Numbered from the stretch's first letter, positions 33,191 to 42,677 are shown. The stretch is 51,821 bases of DNA from Rubricoccus marinus (GCF_002257665.1 NZ_MQWB01000001.1:1074741-1126561), one strand, 5' to 3'. The notes: a model not told the origin generated them from the letters alone. Translations and numbers: made by a program.

Positions 33191-35563
33191 TCACCGCACC
33201 AAGTCCGAGGCCAGTACCTCGTCCGGGATGCCCCAGGCCATCACGAGGCCCTTCGCCAGAGGCCGCATCCGGTGCAGGAGGCTGTTGATCTCCGTCCGGA
33301 TCGCCTTGGAGACGTTGCCCTCGAAGAGCCCCTGCTCCAGGTACCACCCGCGGCGCTCCTCCAGCGTGGTCAGCGCGTAGAGGCGGTACACCAGCTCCAA
33401 GACGCGCTTTGTCTCGCCAGAGGGCGCGGGCGCTGTGGAGGACACGTCACCGTCGAGCGCGGCCCGGAAGCGCGAGAGGATGAGGCGGTCGGCGTGAGCG
33501 TGAGCGAGCGTGAGGAGGTGGTCCTGCACTTCCACGAACGCCTCGAAGGAGTCGTCGCCGCGGTCCATGCGGCCTTTGAGGCGCTGCGCGGCGGTGACGA
33601 GGAGTTGGCGCTCGCGGCGCTCGAAGAGGCTCGCGTGCCAGTCCGGGTCGGCCAGCGTCGCGGCGTCGGCTTTGCGCCGCGCCAGAGGGTTGATCTCGCC
33701 GAAGCGGACGTCGGCGAGGTCGCGCACGTAGCGGAGCATGCCGAAAGCGTTCATGTCGGTGAACTCCTGCTTGTAGCCCGCCAGGAGCCCCTTGGCGACC
33801 TGCAGCATGAGGACGGTGTTGTCGCCCTCGAACGTGGTAAAGATGTCGGAGTCGGCCTTGCGCGAGGCGATGCGGCTGGTCCAGCGGAAGCCTTCGCCGC
33901 CTGTCGCCTCTCGCGCCTCTTGTAGTGACCGCGTGGCGTGCCAGGACGCGGCGGATTTGAGCGCGGCAGCCTCCGCCTCGATCTCGCGCGTGTCGCCCCC
34001 GGCGGGGAGGTCCGCGAAGGTCTGCGCCAGATCGTGCAGAGCAAAGCTGAGCCCGTAGGACTTCGCGACGAGAGGGAGGAGGCGGCGCTGGTGGCTGAGG
34101 TAGTCCATCAGCAAGACCTCCTCACCGCCCGCGGGGCCGAACTGGCGGCGCTTCTCCGCGTAGCGGACCGCGATCGTGAGGCCCGCCTTGGCGGCGGAGT
34201 TGGCACCGGAGCCGACCGCGATGCGCCCACCGACGAGCGTACCGAGCATCACGAAAAACCGTTTCGACGCGCTCGGAATGGGCGACGTGTACTCGCCAGA
34301 GGCGCTGACGTCCGCAAAGCGGTTCAGCAGGTTCTCGCGAGGGATGCGCACGTGGTCGAACCACAGCCGGCCGTTGTCCACGCCGTTGAGCCCCATCTTG
34401 TGACCGCTGTCGCCGATGCGGATGCCGGGCAGCACCTCGCCCTTTTCGTCCCGCAGCGGGACGACGAACGCGTGGACGCCGTAGCCCTCGCCGTCGATGA
34501 CGAGCTGGGCGAACACGCTCGCGATGCGGCCGTGACGCGCGGCGTTACCGATCCACTCCTTGTGGTCGCGCTCCTCTGGCGTGTGGATGATCCACTCGTC
34601 CGTTTCGCGGTCAAACGTGGCGGTCGTCTGCAGGTCGCGGACGTTGGAGCCGTGGCGGCGCTCGCTCATCGCGAAGGCGCCGGGGAGCTCCAGCGTGCCT
34701 GTGGCCGGGAGGTACTTCTCGCGGTGCTTGTCGGTGCCGAGCTGGTTTACGCTGCCGCCCCACAGCCCGAACTGGACGCCGAACTTGACCACGAGGTCGA
34801 GGTCGTGGAAGCCGATGGTCTCGAAAGCCGCGATAAACTTGCCGATGTCGTCCTGGCCGCCCGCGGACTCCGGGTACGCCAGCGCGCCGATGCCCTGCTC
34901 CGCCAGAAGCCGCGTCCAACCGAGGACGACATCGCGGTACTCGTCGTCGGGCGTCTCGGGGTCCGGGCGCGTAAACGCGGGGTCACGCAAGAGGCTGCGA
35001 ACGCGGTCACGGATGTCGCGGTGCGGGCCGTCCACGACCGTGCGCAGCGCCGCAATGTCGAATGACGACGGCGGCTCGGGCGGGGCGCCTGCCTGCCCAT
35101 CGCCAGAGGCGTGGGGCGGGAGGTGGCGCTCCACGAGATCGCGCACGACCTCGCGAGTGGAGAGCCCAAGGGCCTCCTCAATCTCCGTCAGCGCCTGGCG
35201 GGCCTCTGGCGTGGCGGCGATGCCGTCACTCTCGCCCGCGACGCGGGCCAGCTCGCAGCCCAGGTCTGCGAGCGTTTTGTTGGCGGCGTCCGGGATGTGC
35301 GGCGCGGCCTCGCGGATGGTGCGCACCCAGCGGAAGTAAGTCGTGGCGTCGGGCGGGTTCTGCGGGTCCAGCCAGCCACGCGCGCGGTCGCGGTCGGCGT
35401 CGCTTAGGCCGTCCAGCGTTCCTACGCGGTCTCGCAGCGTGGCCACCTCGCCCGGCGCCAGGAGCCCATCGGCCCAGGCGACGTAGAGAAAGGGGAGGAC
35501 AGAGGCGAGGCCGGGCGAAACGTCGGCGACGGGGTTCTCGTCGGGGGGCAGAAGCGAGGGCAT
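33191..35563 (-). CDS. Acyl-CoA oxidase-like protein with an extra N-terminal domain
   Basis: A 790-residue protein. Residues about 180-780 match the acyl-CoA oxidase family: FAMSERRHGSNVRDLQTTATFD, GHKMGLNGVDNGRLWFDHVRIPRENLL, VRYAEKRRQFGP and TTFEGDNTVLMLQVAKGLL, where the Glu (about 577) is the expected catalytic base. The first about 150 residues are additional: FLYVAWADGLLAPGEVATLRDRV resembles a TerB-type helical domain. It may be an oxidase or a dehydrogenase working with an electron-transfer protein in fatty-acid oxidation, complementing fadD and the acyl-CoA dehydrogenase. The leader is ACCTCTCCCCACACCGAG before ATG. Confidence 0.85.
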   Translation of the reverse strand: MPSLLPPDENPVADVSPGLASVLPFLYVAWADGLLAPGEVATLRDRVGTLDGLSDADRDRARGWLDPQNPPDATTYFRWVRTIREAAPHIPDAANKTLADLGCELARVAGESDGIAATPEARQALTEIEEALGLSTREVVRDLVERHLPPHASGDGQAGAPPEPPSSFDIAALRTVVDGPHRDIRDRVRSLLRDPAFTRPDPETPDDEYRDVVLGWTRLLAEQGIGALAYPESAGGQDDIGKFIAAFETIGFHDLDLVVKFGVQFGLWGGSVNQLGTDKHREKYLPATGTLELPGAFAMSERRHGSNVRDLQTTATFDRETDEWIIHTPEERDHKEWIGNAARHGRIASVFAQLVIDGEGYGVHAFVVPLRDEKGEVLPGIRIGDSGHKMGLNGVDNGRLWFDHVRIPRENLLNRFADVSASGEYTSPIPSASKRFFVMLGTLVGGRIAVGSGANSAAKAGLTIAVRYAEKRRQFGPAGGEEVLLMDYLSHQRRLLPLVAKSYGLSFALHDLAQTFADLPAGGDTREIEAEAAALKSAASWHATRSLQEAREATGGEGFRWTSRIASRKADSDIFTTFEGDNTVLMLQVAKGLLAGYKQEFTDMNAFGMLRYVRDLADVRFGEINPLARRKADAATLADPDWHASLFERRERQLLVTAAQRLKGRMDRGDDSFEAFVEVQDHLLTLAHAHADRLILSRFRAALDGDVSSTAPAPSGETKRVLELVYRLYALTTLEERRGWYLEQGLFEGNVSKAIRTEINSLLHRMRPLAKGLVMAWGIPDEVLASDLVR

Positions 35564-35645
35564 CTCGGTGTGGGGAGAGGTTTCCGGGTCAACCCGCCAG
35601 AGGCGGACGGGTTGCCGCCCTGCGGCATCCGTTTCCGATGGAGAG

Positions 35646-35663
35646 GCCTCTGGCGCCAGAGGC
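35646..35663. repeat. Decamer palindrome between divergent genes
   Basis: GCCTCTGGCGCCAGAGGC lies in the 150-base region between the acyl-CoA oxidase-like gene (minus) and ald (plus), which must contain both promoters. No other motif was recognised there. Confidence 0.88.
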
Positions 35664-35713
35664 AGACTTCGCCGGCCGTATCTTCGCGCTCCCCTCTACC
35701 GTGCGCTTCTCTC

Positions 35714-36934
35714 ATGGAACTCCCCTCGATCCAGGGCCTCGGCTCTGATGTCGCGCTGCTCCCGTTGGAGAAAGAGCAGAAGGTCTCGACCGCGCAACGC
35801 CGGCTCCGGATCGGCGTGCCGAGCGAGGCGCCCAACCAGGAGCGCCGCGTCGCGCTGGCGCCGTACGCGGCGGGGATCCTCGTCGCCAGCGGCCATGAGA
35901 TCCGCATCGAGAGCGGGGCGGGGGAGGCCGCGCACTTCTCGGACCGGGAGTACTCGGACGCGGGCGCTGAAGTCGTCGACGGAGCGGGGCAGATCTACGG
36001 CGAGTCCGACATGGTGGTCAAGGTGTTCCCGCCGCGCCCGGACGAGATCGCCATGATGAAGGAGCGCCAGGTGCTGGTGTCGGCCATGCACCTCGGCGCG
36101 ATCTCGCCGGACATGCTGAAGCGGCTCATGGAGCTGCGCGTGACAGCCATCGGCTTCGAGTTCATCGCCGAGCGCGACGGCACGCTGCCCATCGTGCGGA
36201 TGATGCATGAGATCTCGGGCTCGATGGCGGTGCAGACGGCCGCGCGCCTGTTGGAGAGCACCGCTGGCGGCCGAGGCCTGATGTTGGGCGGGATCTCGGG
36301 CGTGCCGCCCGCGACGGTCGTGATCCTGGGCGCCGGCGTCGTCGGCGAGTGGGCGGCGCGGACCGCGCTGGGCTTCGGCGCGCACGTGATCGTGCTGGAC
36401 ACGGACCTCTCGGCGCTCCGTTCCATCGAGCACAGCTTGGACCGCCGCGTGACGACGGCGATGGCCAACCCGCAGTACGTGCGTCAGGCCGTCCGCCGTG
36501 CCGACGTCGTCATCGGCGCGATGATGGGCCTCGGCACGCGCTCGCCGGTCCTCGTGACCGAGGAGACCGTGGCGAAGATGCGCGACGGGGCCGTGATCGT
36601 GGACGTGGTCATCGACCAGGGCGGATGCGTGGAGACCAGCCGGCCAACAACGGCCGACGAGCCGACGTTTGTCCAGCACGGCGTGATTCACCACTGCGTG
36701 CCCAACCTGCCGAGCGCCGTCGCGCGGACGGCCACCTACGCGCTCTCGAACGTGCTCACGCCGTACATGATGGAGATTGGCGACGCGCCGAGCATCAACG
36801 ACGCGCTGTGGAACAGCCCCAGCCTCCAGATGGGCACGTACGTGTACCGCGGACACCTCTGCAAAAAGAGCCTCGCGACGATGTTCGGGATGTCCCACCG
36901 CGGCATCGAACTCCTCATCGCCAGCGGCATCTAG
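35714..36934 (+). CDS. ald: Alanine dehydrogenase
   Basis: A 406-residue member of the AlaDH/transhydrogenase family catalysing L-alanine + NAD to pyruvate + ammonia. RIGVPSEAPNQERRVALAP marks the N-terminal domain; VILGAGVVGEWAARTALGFGAHVIVLD is the NAD-binding loop; VVIDQGGCVETSRPTTADEPTF and HHCVPNLPSAVARTATYALSN are AlaDH-specific. A roughly 30-residue N-terminal extension precedes the core. Start ATG 35714 follows a C/T-rich leader. alr lies two genes downstream, so alanine use and racemisation are grouped. Confidence 0.9.
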   Translation: MELPSIQGLGSDVALLPLEKEQKVSTAQRRLRIGVPSEAPNQERRVALAPYAAGILVASGHEIRIESGAGEAAHFSDREYSDAGAEVVDGAGQIYGESDMVVKVFPPRPDEIAMMKERQVLVSAMHLGAISPDMLKRLMELRVTAIGFEFIAERDGTLPIVRMMHEISGSMAVQTAARLLESTAGGRGLMLGGISGVPPATVVILGAGVVGEWAARTALGFGAHVIVLDTDLSALRSIEHSLDRRVTTAMANPQYVRQAVRRADVVIGAMMGLGTRSPVLVTEETVAKMRDGAVIVDVVIDQGGCVETSRPTTADEPTFVQHGVIHHCVPNLPSAVARTATYALSNVLTPYMMEIGDAPSINDALWNSPSLQMGTYVYRGHLCKKSLATMFGMSHRGIELLIASGI

Positions 36935-36941
36935 CAGCCTC

Positions 36942-37535
36942 ATGCTTCGCGCCCTCGCATTCCTCGCCGTGTTGGCCTCTGGCGTAGTGTTCTCGCCAGA
37001 GGCGGCCGGGCAATCCCGTTTCAGCAAGCCTCTGGCGCTGCCGCAGGACCGCGTCTTGGAAAGCGCGACAGGGCGTTTCTCTGTCCACGTACCCGAGGGT
37101 TGGGAGGCCGGATTGCCGACCGGCGAAATGCTCCAGGGAGAGTTCTTGTTCAGCCACGTTGCGGACTCGACCTACTTCTCGCCAAGCTGGGTGCCCCACG
37201 AATGGGCGAGCGATGTACCGCCAGAGGCTCTCGCAGAAGTGATGCTCGACCAAATGGTGTTCGCGATGAGCGGCGAAGGAGACCCCGAGGCAGAGGACTG
37301 GTTCGATATCCAGCCTCGCCGTTCGCGCGAAGTTTCTGGATACCCGTTCACGTGGCAGTCGATCCGAGAGGTGTACCCGGAGGTGCCGGAGGCGGCGGGG
37401 CCGGTGATGCACTTCGGCGTTGTAGAAGCAACGGGTGGGATCGTGCTCATAATTGCCCTGACGCCTCCCAATGCGGATGTCGCTGGGTGGGAGGGTATGG
37501 TGAGCCATCTGCGCATCCTCCCCACGCCTCAGTAG
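36942..37535 (+). CDS. Exported protein of unknown function
   Basis: A 197-residue protein starting MLRALAFLAVLASGVVFSPEAAGQSRF, an evident signal peptide with likely cleavage near AAGQ. The mature part has FSVHVPEGWEAGLPTGEMLQGEFLFSH and a C-terminal HFGVVEATGGIVLIIALTPP, suggesting a beta-rich fold like PsbP/DUF1795-type periplasmic proteins, but this is only a resemblance. The start is 7 bases after the ald stop, so it is probably co-transcribed. Two inverted decamers fall within the signal-peptide codons. Confidence 0.65.
   Translation: MLRALAFLAVLASGVVFSPEAAGQSRFSKPLALPQDRVLESATGRFSVHVPEGWEAGLPTGEMLQGEFLFSHVADSTYFSPSWVPHEWASDVPPEALAEVMLDQMVFAMSGEGDPEAEDWFDIQPRRSREVSGYPFTWQSIREVYPEVPEAAGPVMHFGVVEATGGIVLIIALTPPNADVAGWEGMVSHLRILPTPQ
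36975..37003 (+). repeat. Inverted decamer pair inside signal-peptide codons
   Basis: GCCTCTGGCG (36975-36984) and CGCCAGAGGC (36994-37003) flank a 9-base spacer and are translated as ASG and PEA. The mRNA could form a 10-base stem near the start of the gene. Confidence 0.85.
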
Positions 37536-37567
37536 CCCTGCCTCTGGCGCCATAGGCGAACCCAATT

Positions 37568-38725
37568 GTGATCCGAGCCGACATCGACCTGGGCGCCATC
37601 CGCCACAACGCGCGTACGCTCGCCCGCCTCGCGGCGCCAGCGGCGCTCCTCGGCGTGGTCAAAGCCGACGCGTACGGTCACGGGGCAGAGCAGGTCGCGA
37701 ACGTGCTGGTCGAGGAAGGCGTGCAGCAACTCGCCGTCGCCACGGTCGGCGAGGCCGTCCAGTTGCGCGAGGCGGGCGTGACCGTGCCCATCCTCGTTTT
37801 CGCCGCGCCTCTGGCGGAATCGCTCGCGGCGTACGCCCGCCTGGAGCTGGGCGTCACCGTCTCGTCGCCAGAGGTTGCCGAGGCCGTTGTCGAAGCCGCG
37901 CGCGTGCACGGGCCCCTGGCGTGCCACGTGAAGGTGGACACGGGGATGCACCGGCTGGGCTTCTCGCCAGAGGCCGTGCCCGAGGCGCTGCGGTACCTGG
38001 CAGAGGCGCCTGGCGTGTCGGTGGACGCGCTATGGACGCACCTCGCCACGGCCGACGGCGACCTGGACTACGCCCGCGAGCAACTCCGCGCGTTCAGCGC
38101 GCTCGTGGATCGCCTCGGGCCTCTGGCGCCGCTGACGGTCCACGTCGCAAATGGGCCGGCGCTGATCCGGTTGACGCATGAGGTTGCCCGACCTAGTACG
38201 CTGATCCGAGCCGGTGGCGTGCTCTACGGGCTCTCCTCCAGCGGCGACCTCGCGCCAGAGGCCGACGCCGCTGGCCTGAAGCCCGCCATGCGGCTCTCGA
38301 CCCGGGTCGTCCACCTCCAGACCGTCGAGGCGGGGGAAAGCGTGAGCTACGGCCGCGCCTGGGTCGCGCCAGAGGCCCGGCGCATCGCCACGCTCGCCGC
38401 GGGCTACGCCGACGGCGTGCCGCGCGCGCTCTCATCTTCCGGGCACGTCGGCATCGGCGGGCGGCTGTATCCCATCGCGGGCCGGGTATGCATGGACATG
38501 CTGATGGTGGACCTCGGCCCGCCCCAGGCGTCCGCCCCGGGAACGGAGCGCCCACACGGTTCGGGCGCGATCCGTGTCGGCGACGAGGCCGTCCTGTTCG
38601 GTCCAGGCGGCCCCGACATCCTCCGCCAGGCCGACGCCGCAGGCACCATCTCCTACGACCTCACTTGCGGGCTCGCGCCGCGCGTCGCCCGAACGTGGCG
38701 AGACGGAGCCCCTGGCGGCCCGTAG
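37568..38725 (+). CDS. alr: Alanine racemase
   Basis: A 385-residue PLP enzyme that makes D-alanine for peptidoglycan. The PLP lysine is K32 in VVKADAYGHG; further motifs are HVKVDTGMHRLGF, SYGRAWVAPE, the catalytic Tyr region AAGYADGVPRAL and GRVCMDMLMVDLG. Length is normal. The start is GTG 37568 after CGAACCCAATT. Seven decamers in the gene are read as PLA, PEV, PEA or lie in similar frames. With ddl and murF it completes the D-Ala branch in this window. Confidence 0.94.
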   Translation: MIRADIDLGAIRHNARTLARLAAPAALLGVVKADAYGHGAEQVANVLVEEGVQQLAVATVGEAVQLREAGVTVPILVFAAPLAESLAAYARLELGVTVSSPEVAEAVVEAARVHGPLACHVKVDTGMHRLGFSPEAVPEALRYLAEAPGVSVDALWTHLATADGDLDYAREQLRAFSALVDRLGPLAPLTVHVANGPALIRLTHEVARPSTLIRAGGVLYGLSSSGDLAPEADAAGLKPAMRLSTRVVHLQTVEAGESVSYGRAWVAPEARRIATLAAGYADGVPRALSSSGHVGIGGRLYPIAGRVCMDMLMVDLGPPQASAPGTERPHGSGAIRVGDEAVLFGPGGPDILRQADAAGTISYDLTCGLAPRVARTWRDGAPGGP

Positions 38726-38849
38726 CGTCCTCGTAAGCCGATAAACGCCAGAGGCATCGCGACGAAATCAGCATTTGTGAAGATGCAGAACTGCGGACCG
38801 CCTTTGGCGTAGTAGGTTCACTCACCCTTTCCGCTAGCCCCCTCGCTGC

Positions 38850-39557
38850 ATGGCCACCGCCACTCCCTCCGAGATCACGATTCTCGTCGTAGACGACGAA
38901 GAAGACGTCGCCGAGATCATCTCCCACTTTCTCCGCGAGGAGGGCTACAACGTCCTCGTCGCCCATGACGCCGACGAGGCGCTCGCAAAAGCGGGCCCCG
39001 ACGTTGACTGCATGGTGCTCGACGTGATGCTCCCAGGCATGAGCGGCTTCGAGATCGCCAAGCGCGTCCGCGGACGCGTAGAAACGGAAACCATCCCGAT
39101 CCTCTTCCTGACGGCCAAGACCGAGGAGAGCGATATGCTCGAAGGCCTCGCCGCCGGTGGCGACACCTACCTGACCAAGCCGGTCAGCCCGCAGGTCGTC
39201 CTCGCGAACATCCGCGCCGTGCTACGCCGGACCGGGACCGAGGAGAGCAAAACGCTTAGCGTTGCCGGGCTCACGATCTACGAAGACGAGTACCGCGCCA
39301 CTCTCGGTGGCGACGACCTCGGCCTCACGCTAACCGAGTTCGAGCTTCTTCGCTACCTCGTCCGTCACCCTCGCAAGGCGTTCACGCGCCAGCAGCTTCT
39401 GGAGACCATCTGGAAGGACGCGATGATGGTGACCGAGCGCACGGTCGACGCGCACATCAAGAACCTCCGCGAGAAGCTGGGCGACTTCGCCAAGCACATC
39501 CAGACCGTCCGCGGCGTTGGATACCGGTTCGTGGAGGAAGCATCGGACGAAGCGTGA
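38850..39557 (+). CDS. OmpR/PhoB-family response regulator
   Basis: A 235-residue two-domain regulator. The receiver has D58 as phospho-acceptor (MVLDVMLPGMSGFE), acidic ILVVDDEED near the start and K in YLTKPVSP. The C-terminal winged helix shows LTLTEFELLRYLVRHPRKAFTRQQLLETIW and VTERTVDAHIKNLREKLG, then GVGYRF. It is followed 59 bases later by a histidine kinase, a PhoB-PhoR-like pair. The leader is pyrimidine-rich. Confidence 0.93.
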   Translation: MATATPSEITILVVDDEEDVAEIISHFLREEGYNVLVAHDADEALAKAGPDVDCMVLDVMLPGMSGFEIAKRVRGRVETETIPILFLTAKTEESDMLEGLAAGGDTYLTKPVSPQVVLANIRAVLRRTGTEESKTLSVAGLTIYEDEYRATLGGDDLGLTLTEFELLRYLVRHPRKAFTRQQLLETIWKDAMMVTERTVDAHIKNLREKLGDFAKHIQTVRGVGYRFVEEASDEA

Positions 39558-39616
39558 ACCTGAGCGCGTGAGGGGGCCACAGGCCCTCTCATGCCTCTGG
39601 CGACACGCGGCTCCCT

Positions 39617-41089
39617 ATGCCTCGTTTCAGGATTCCCTTTTTTCCCCGGCGGGCCTCGGTCCAGTCGTGGATGATGCTGACGTTCGGGCTCTTCGTGGGC
39701 GCCGCCGTCGTCGGCGTGGGGCTGTATTCGTATTTCGTGCTCCGCGGCCAGATTCGCGAAGCCGCCCAGGAAACGCTCCGCCAGCAAGCGGAGCGTTTCG
39801 CGGTCCAGTTCGAAGCGCAACCCGACCGCGCCTCCATGCTCCGCCTCGGTGAGCAGATCGCGGGCGTCACCGAACTCGACATCGACATCGCCACGCGCGA
39901 CGCGCTTCTCGGCAGCTTCGGCGCGGACGCCGTGTCGCCAGAGGCGTTTTTCGAGCGCGAGGAGGTGCGGGACGCCCTGGCTTCTGGCGAGGTCGGCATC
40001 GGCGAGCGAGACGTGGACGGACAAGAGAAGTTGTTCGTCGCTGTCTTCCGTCCGGCCACAGGCATGCTCATCCGGCTCGGCGAGCCCGCGCCGCCGCTGT
40101 ACCGAGCGGTGCAGAAGGTGCAGGCCGTTCTCGCGATCGGGATGGCCCTGGCGCTGTTGCTAGCCCTCATCGGCGCGTGGATCGCGAGCCGGCAGGTGGT
40201 GGGGCCGCTCCGCGCGATCACCGGCAGCGCCGAGCGCATCGCCGAGGGCGATCTGGAGCGCTCCATCCACGTCCGTACGCGGACCAAAGAGTTCACCGCG
40301 CTCACGCGGAGCCTGAACCGGATGGCGTCACAGTTCCGGCAGGACATCGGGGAGTTGAAGCAGGCGCAGCGCGTCCAGAGCGAGTTCATCGGCAACGTCT
40401 CGCACGAGGTCAAAAACCCGATTTTCGCGGTCTTCGGATACCTCGAAGCCCTCGCCAGCGATACGCTCCCCGCCGAGCAGCGCAAGCGGTACGCTCAAAA
40501 GGGACTCGCGAACCTGCACCGGCTCAACAACCTGTTCTCGGACCTGATCGAGATCGCGAAACTGGAGTACCGCGAGGACATGGTGCGCCCGGAGACCTTC
40601 GACCTGCAGGAACTGATCGAGGAGATTGGCGAGATGCTGGAGCCGAAGGCGGTCGACAAGGGCCTCGAACTCAGCTTCGAGAACCCGTCCGTGATGGTCT
40701 ACGCCGACCGGAACCGGATCCGACAGGTGCTCACCAACCTGATCGACAACGCGATCTCGTACACGGACGAGGGCTCCGTCCGGTGCCGGATGCGCCGCCA
40801 CCTCAACCAGGCGCGTGTGGAAGTGGTAGACACCGGGCGCGGGATCGGCGCCGAGCACCTCGACCGCATTTTCGAGCGGTTCTACCGCGTGGACACGGCC
40901 CGCTCTCGGAAAATGGGCGGCACCGGTCTGGGGCTCGCCATCACCAAGCAGATCCTCGAAGCGCACGGCACGACCCCGCACGTGGAGAGCACAAAGGGCC
41001 GCGGCACGCGCTTCTGGTTCGAGCTGCCATTGGAGGGTTCGGACGAAGCCGACTCGCTTGTGCCTGAGGCTGAATTCGCCGGCGTCTGA
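39617..41089 (+). CDS. Two-component sensor histidine kinase
   Basis: A 490-residue membrane kinase. Membrane segment one (about 15-38), a periplasmic sensor region of about 120 residues, membrane segment two (about 165-190), then HAMP (VVGPLRAITGSAERIAEGDLE), HisKA with phospho-acceptor H263 in NVSHEVKNPIFAVFGYLEAL, and HATPase_c with LTNLIDNAISYTDEG, VDTGRGIG and GGTGLGLAITK. The partner is surely the regulator just upstream. The signal is unknown. TGATG joins its stop to the next start. Confidence 0.93.
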   Translation: MPRFRIPFFPRRASVQSWMMLTFGLFVGAAVVGVGLYSYFVLRGQIREAAQETLRQQAERFAVQFEAQPDRASMLRLGEQIAGVTELDIDIATRDALLGSFGADAVSPEAFFEREEVRDALASGEVGIGERDVDGQEKLFVAVFRPATGMLIRLGEPAPPLYRAVQKVQAVLAIGMALALLLALIGAWIASRQVVGPLRAITGSAERIAEGDLERSIHVRTRTKEFTALTRSLNRMASQFRQDIGELKQAQRVQSEFIGNVSHEVKNPIFAVFGYLEALASDTLPAEQRKRYAQKGLANLHRLNNLFSDLIEIAKLEYREDMVRPETFDLQELIEEIGEMLEPKAVDKGLELSFENPSVMVYADRNRIRQVLTNLIDNAISYTDEGSVRCRMRRHLNQARVEVVDTGRGIGAEHLDRIFERFYRVDTARSRKMGGTGLGLAITKQILEAHGTTPHVESTKGRGTRFWFELPLEGSDEADSLVPEAEFAGV

Positions 41090-41313
41090 TGAGACTGACC
41101 GACATGGAGATCGGCGAGACCTACGTCGCCACCCGCTCTTTCCACGACGACAACGGCACGCTCGTGCTCGTCGGCGACCACTTCACGCTGGAGAAGATCG
41201 CGCCCTCTGGCGGGACCTTCGCGATGGCGTTCGAGGAGGAAACGCTGTACCTCGACGAGGAGCGGCAGTCCGAGATCGTAGAGCACGTCGACCGGTTCTT
41301 GCGCCTGGCGTAG
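41089..41313 (+). CDS. Small protein coupled to the histidine kinase
   Basis: A 74-residue acidic protein, MRLTDMEIGETYVATRSFHDDNGTL..., predicted as a small beta-barrel-like domain ending in a helix (ERQSEIVEHVDRFLRLA). Its ATG shares bases with the kinase stop (TGATG), so translation is likely coupled. The pattern of GETYVATRSFHDDNGTLVLVGDHFTLEKI resembles small SH3-like DUF3601 proteins, but no name is certain. A link with the two-component system is inference. Confidence 0.7.
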   Translation: MRLTDMEIGETYVATRSFHDDNGTLVLVGDHFTLEKIAPSGGTFAMAFEEETLYLDEERQSEIVEHVDRFLRLA

Positions 41314-41430
41314 CCCGGAGCCGTACGCGCGAACGCAAGGGGCCTCTGGCGTGCCCAACGGCGACGCCCGTAGTGCCAGGATCGCGAGAGAAGGCGCGGA
41401 GTCCGCGACGTTGCGCGATGCGCCCAGCCG

Positions 41431-41448
41431 CGCCAGAGGCCTCTGGCG
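41431..41448. repeat. Tail-to-tail decamer palindrome
   Basis: CGCCAGAGGCCTCTGGCG in the 259-base spacer between the small protein and DAHP synthase. A separate hairpin GGCCGCG...CGCGGCC (41480-41499) follows. Together these may end the two-component transcript. Nothing else in the spacer was recognised. Confidence 0.85.
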
Positions 41449-41572
41449 ACGGGCGCTCTCCGTTCGAACGCTTCGCGGCGGCCGCGTGAGGACGCGGCCA
41501 AACCTCTGTAGCGCGAAACGGCCACCCAGGCGGCGCGTAGCTTTCACTCCTGCCTGAAAATCCAATACTCCT

Positions 41573-42619
41573 GTGACGGACATGGTTGTCGTGATGAACC
41601 CCGGGGCGCCAGAGGCCCAGATCGAAGCCGTGGTGGCGCGCCTGGACGGCTACGGCTTTGGCGTCCACCGCTCGACCGGGGCGGAGCACACCGTTCTCGG
41701 CGCCATCGGCGCCCGGCCGGACTTCGACGTCCGCCACATCAAGGTGTTGGACGGCGTCAAGGACGTGTTCCGCATCTCCAGCCCGTACAAGCTGGCCTCT
41801 CGCGACTGGCACCCGGAGCGCAGCACGGTTGACGTGGACGGCGTCATCGTGGGCGGCGACGAGGTGATCGTCATGGCCGGGCCCTGCTCGGTCGAGAGCG
41901 AGGAGCAGATCGAGGCCTCGGCGGCGTCGGTCGCGCGCGCCGGTGCGAGGATCCTCCGCGGGGGCGCGTACAAGCCGCGCTCGTCGCCCTACGCGTTCCA
42001 GGGCCTCGGTGTGGAAGGCCTTCGGATCATGCGCGAGGCGGCAGACCGTCACGGCCTCAAGGTCGTAACCGAGGTGATGCGGCCGAAGCAGATCGATTCC
42101 GTCGCGAAGTACGCCCACATCTTCCAGATCGGCGCGCGCAACATGCAAAACTTCCCGTTGCTGCAGGAGGTGGGCAAGACTGGGATGCCCGTCCTGCTCA
42201 AGCGCGGCATGTCCGCTACCATCGAGGAGTGGTTGCAGAGTGCGGAGTACATCCTCGCGGAGGACAACCCGAACGTGATCCTGTGCGAGCGCGGCATCCG
42301 CACCTACGAAACCGCGACGCGTAACACGCTCGATCTCTCGGCGATCCCCGTCGTGAAGAAGAAGAGCCACCTGCCTATCATCGCGGACCCGAGCCACGGC
42401 GTCGGCCTGCGCGACAAGGTGATGCCGATGGCCCGTGCGAGCGTGGCCGCTGGCGCCGACGGTCTGATGATCGAGACGCACCCGAACCCGCCAGAGGCGC
42501 TCTCCGACGGCCCGCAGTCGCTCTACTTCGACCAGTTCGACGACCTGATGGACCAGGTGCGCCGCGTGGCGCTCGCCATCGACCGGACGATCGCGCCCGC
42601 GGATTTGGTCGCGGCGTAG
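41573..42619 (+). CDS. 3-deoxy-7-phosphoheptulonate (DAHP) synthase, type I beta
   Basis: A 348-residue enzyme condensing phosphoenolpyruvate with erythrose 4-phosphate, the first shikimate step. The first about 75 residues form a ferredoxin-like regulatory domain ([21 protein letters not shown]), as in Thermotoga-type enzymes. The catalytic barrel has [72 protein letters not shown] and [12 protein letters not shown], giving the metal and PEP ligands. Feedback by an aromatic amino acid is likely through the N-terminal domain. The start is GTG 41573; ATG 41582 is possible. Confidence 0.93.
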   Translation: MTDMVVVMNPGAPEAQIEAVVARLDGYGFGVHRSTGAEHTVLGAIGARPDFDVRHIKVLDGVKDVFRISSPYKLASRDWHPERSTVDVDGVIVGGDEVIVMAGPCSVESEEQIEASAASVARAGARILRGGAYKPRSSPYAFQGLGVEGLRIMREAADRHGLKVVTEVMRPKQIDSVAKYAHIFQIGARNMQNFPLLQEVGKTGMPVLLKRGMSATIEEWLQSAEYILAEDNPNVILCERGIRTYETATRNTLDLSAIPVVKKKSHLPIIADPSHGVGLRDKVMPMARASVAAGADGLMIETHPNPPEALSDGPQSLYFDQFDDLMDQVRRVALAIDRTIAPADLVAA

Positions 42620-42677
42620 CCACCCTGACCTGCTGGACCGCGCCAGAGGCTCTCAATGGGCCTCTGGCGCGTTGGTG

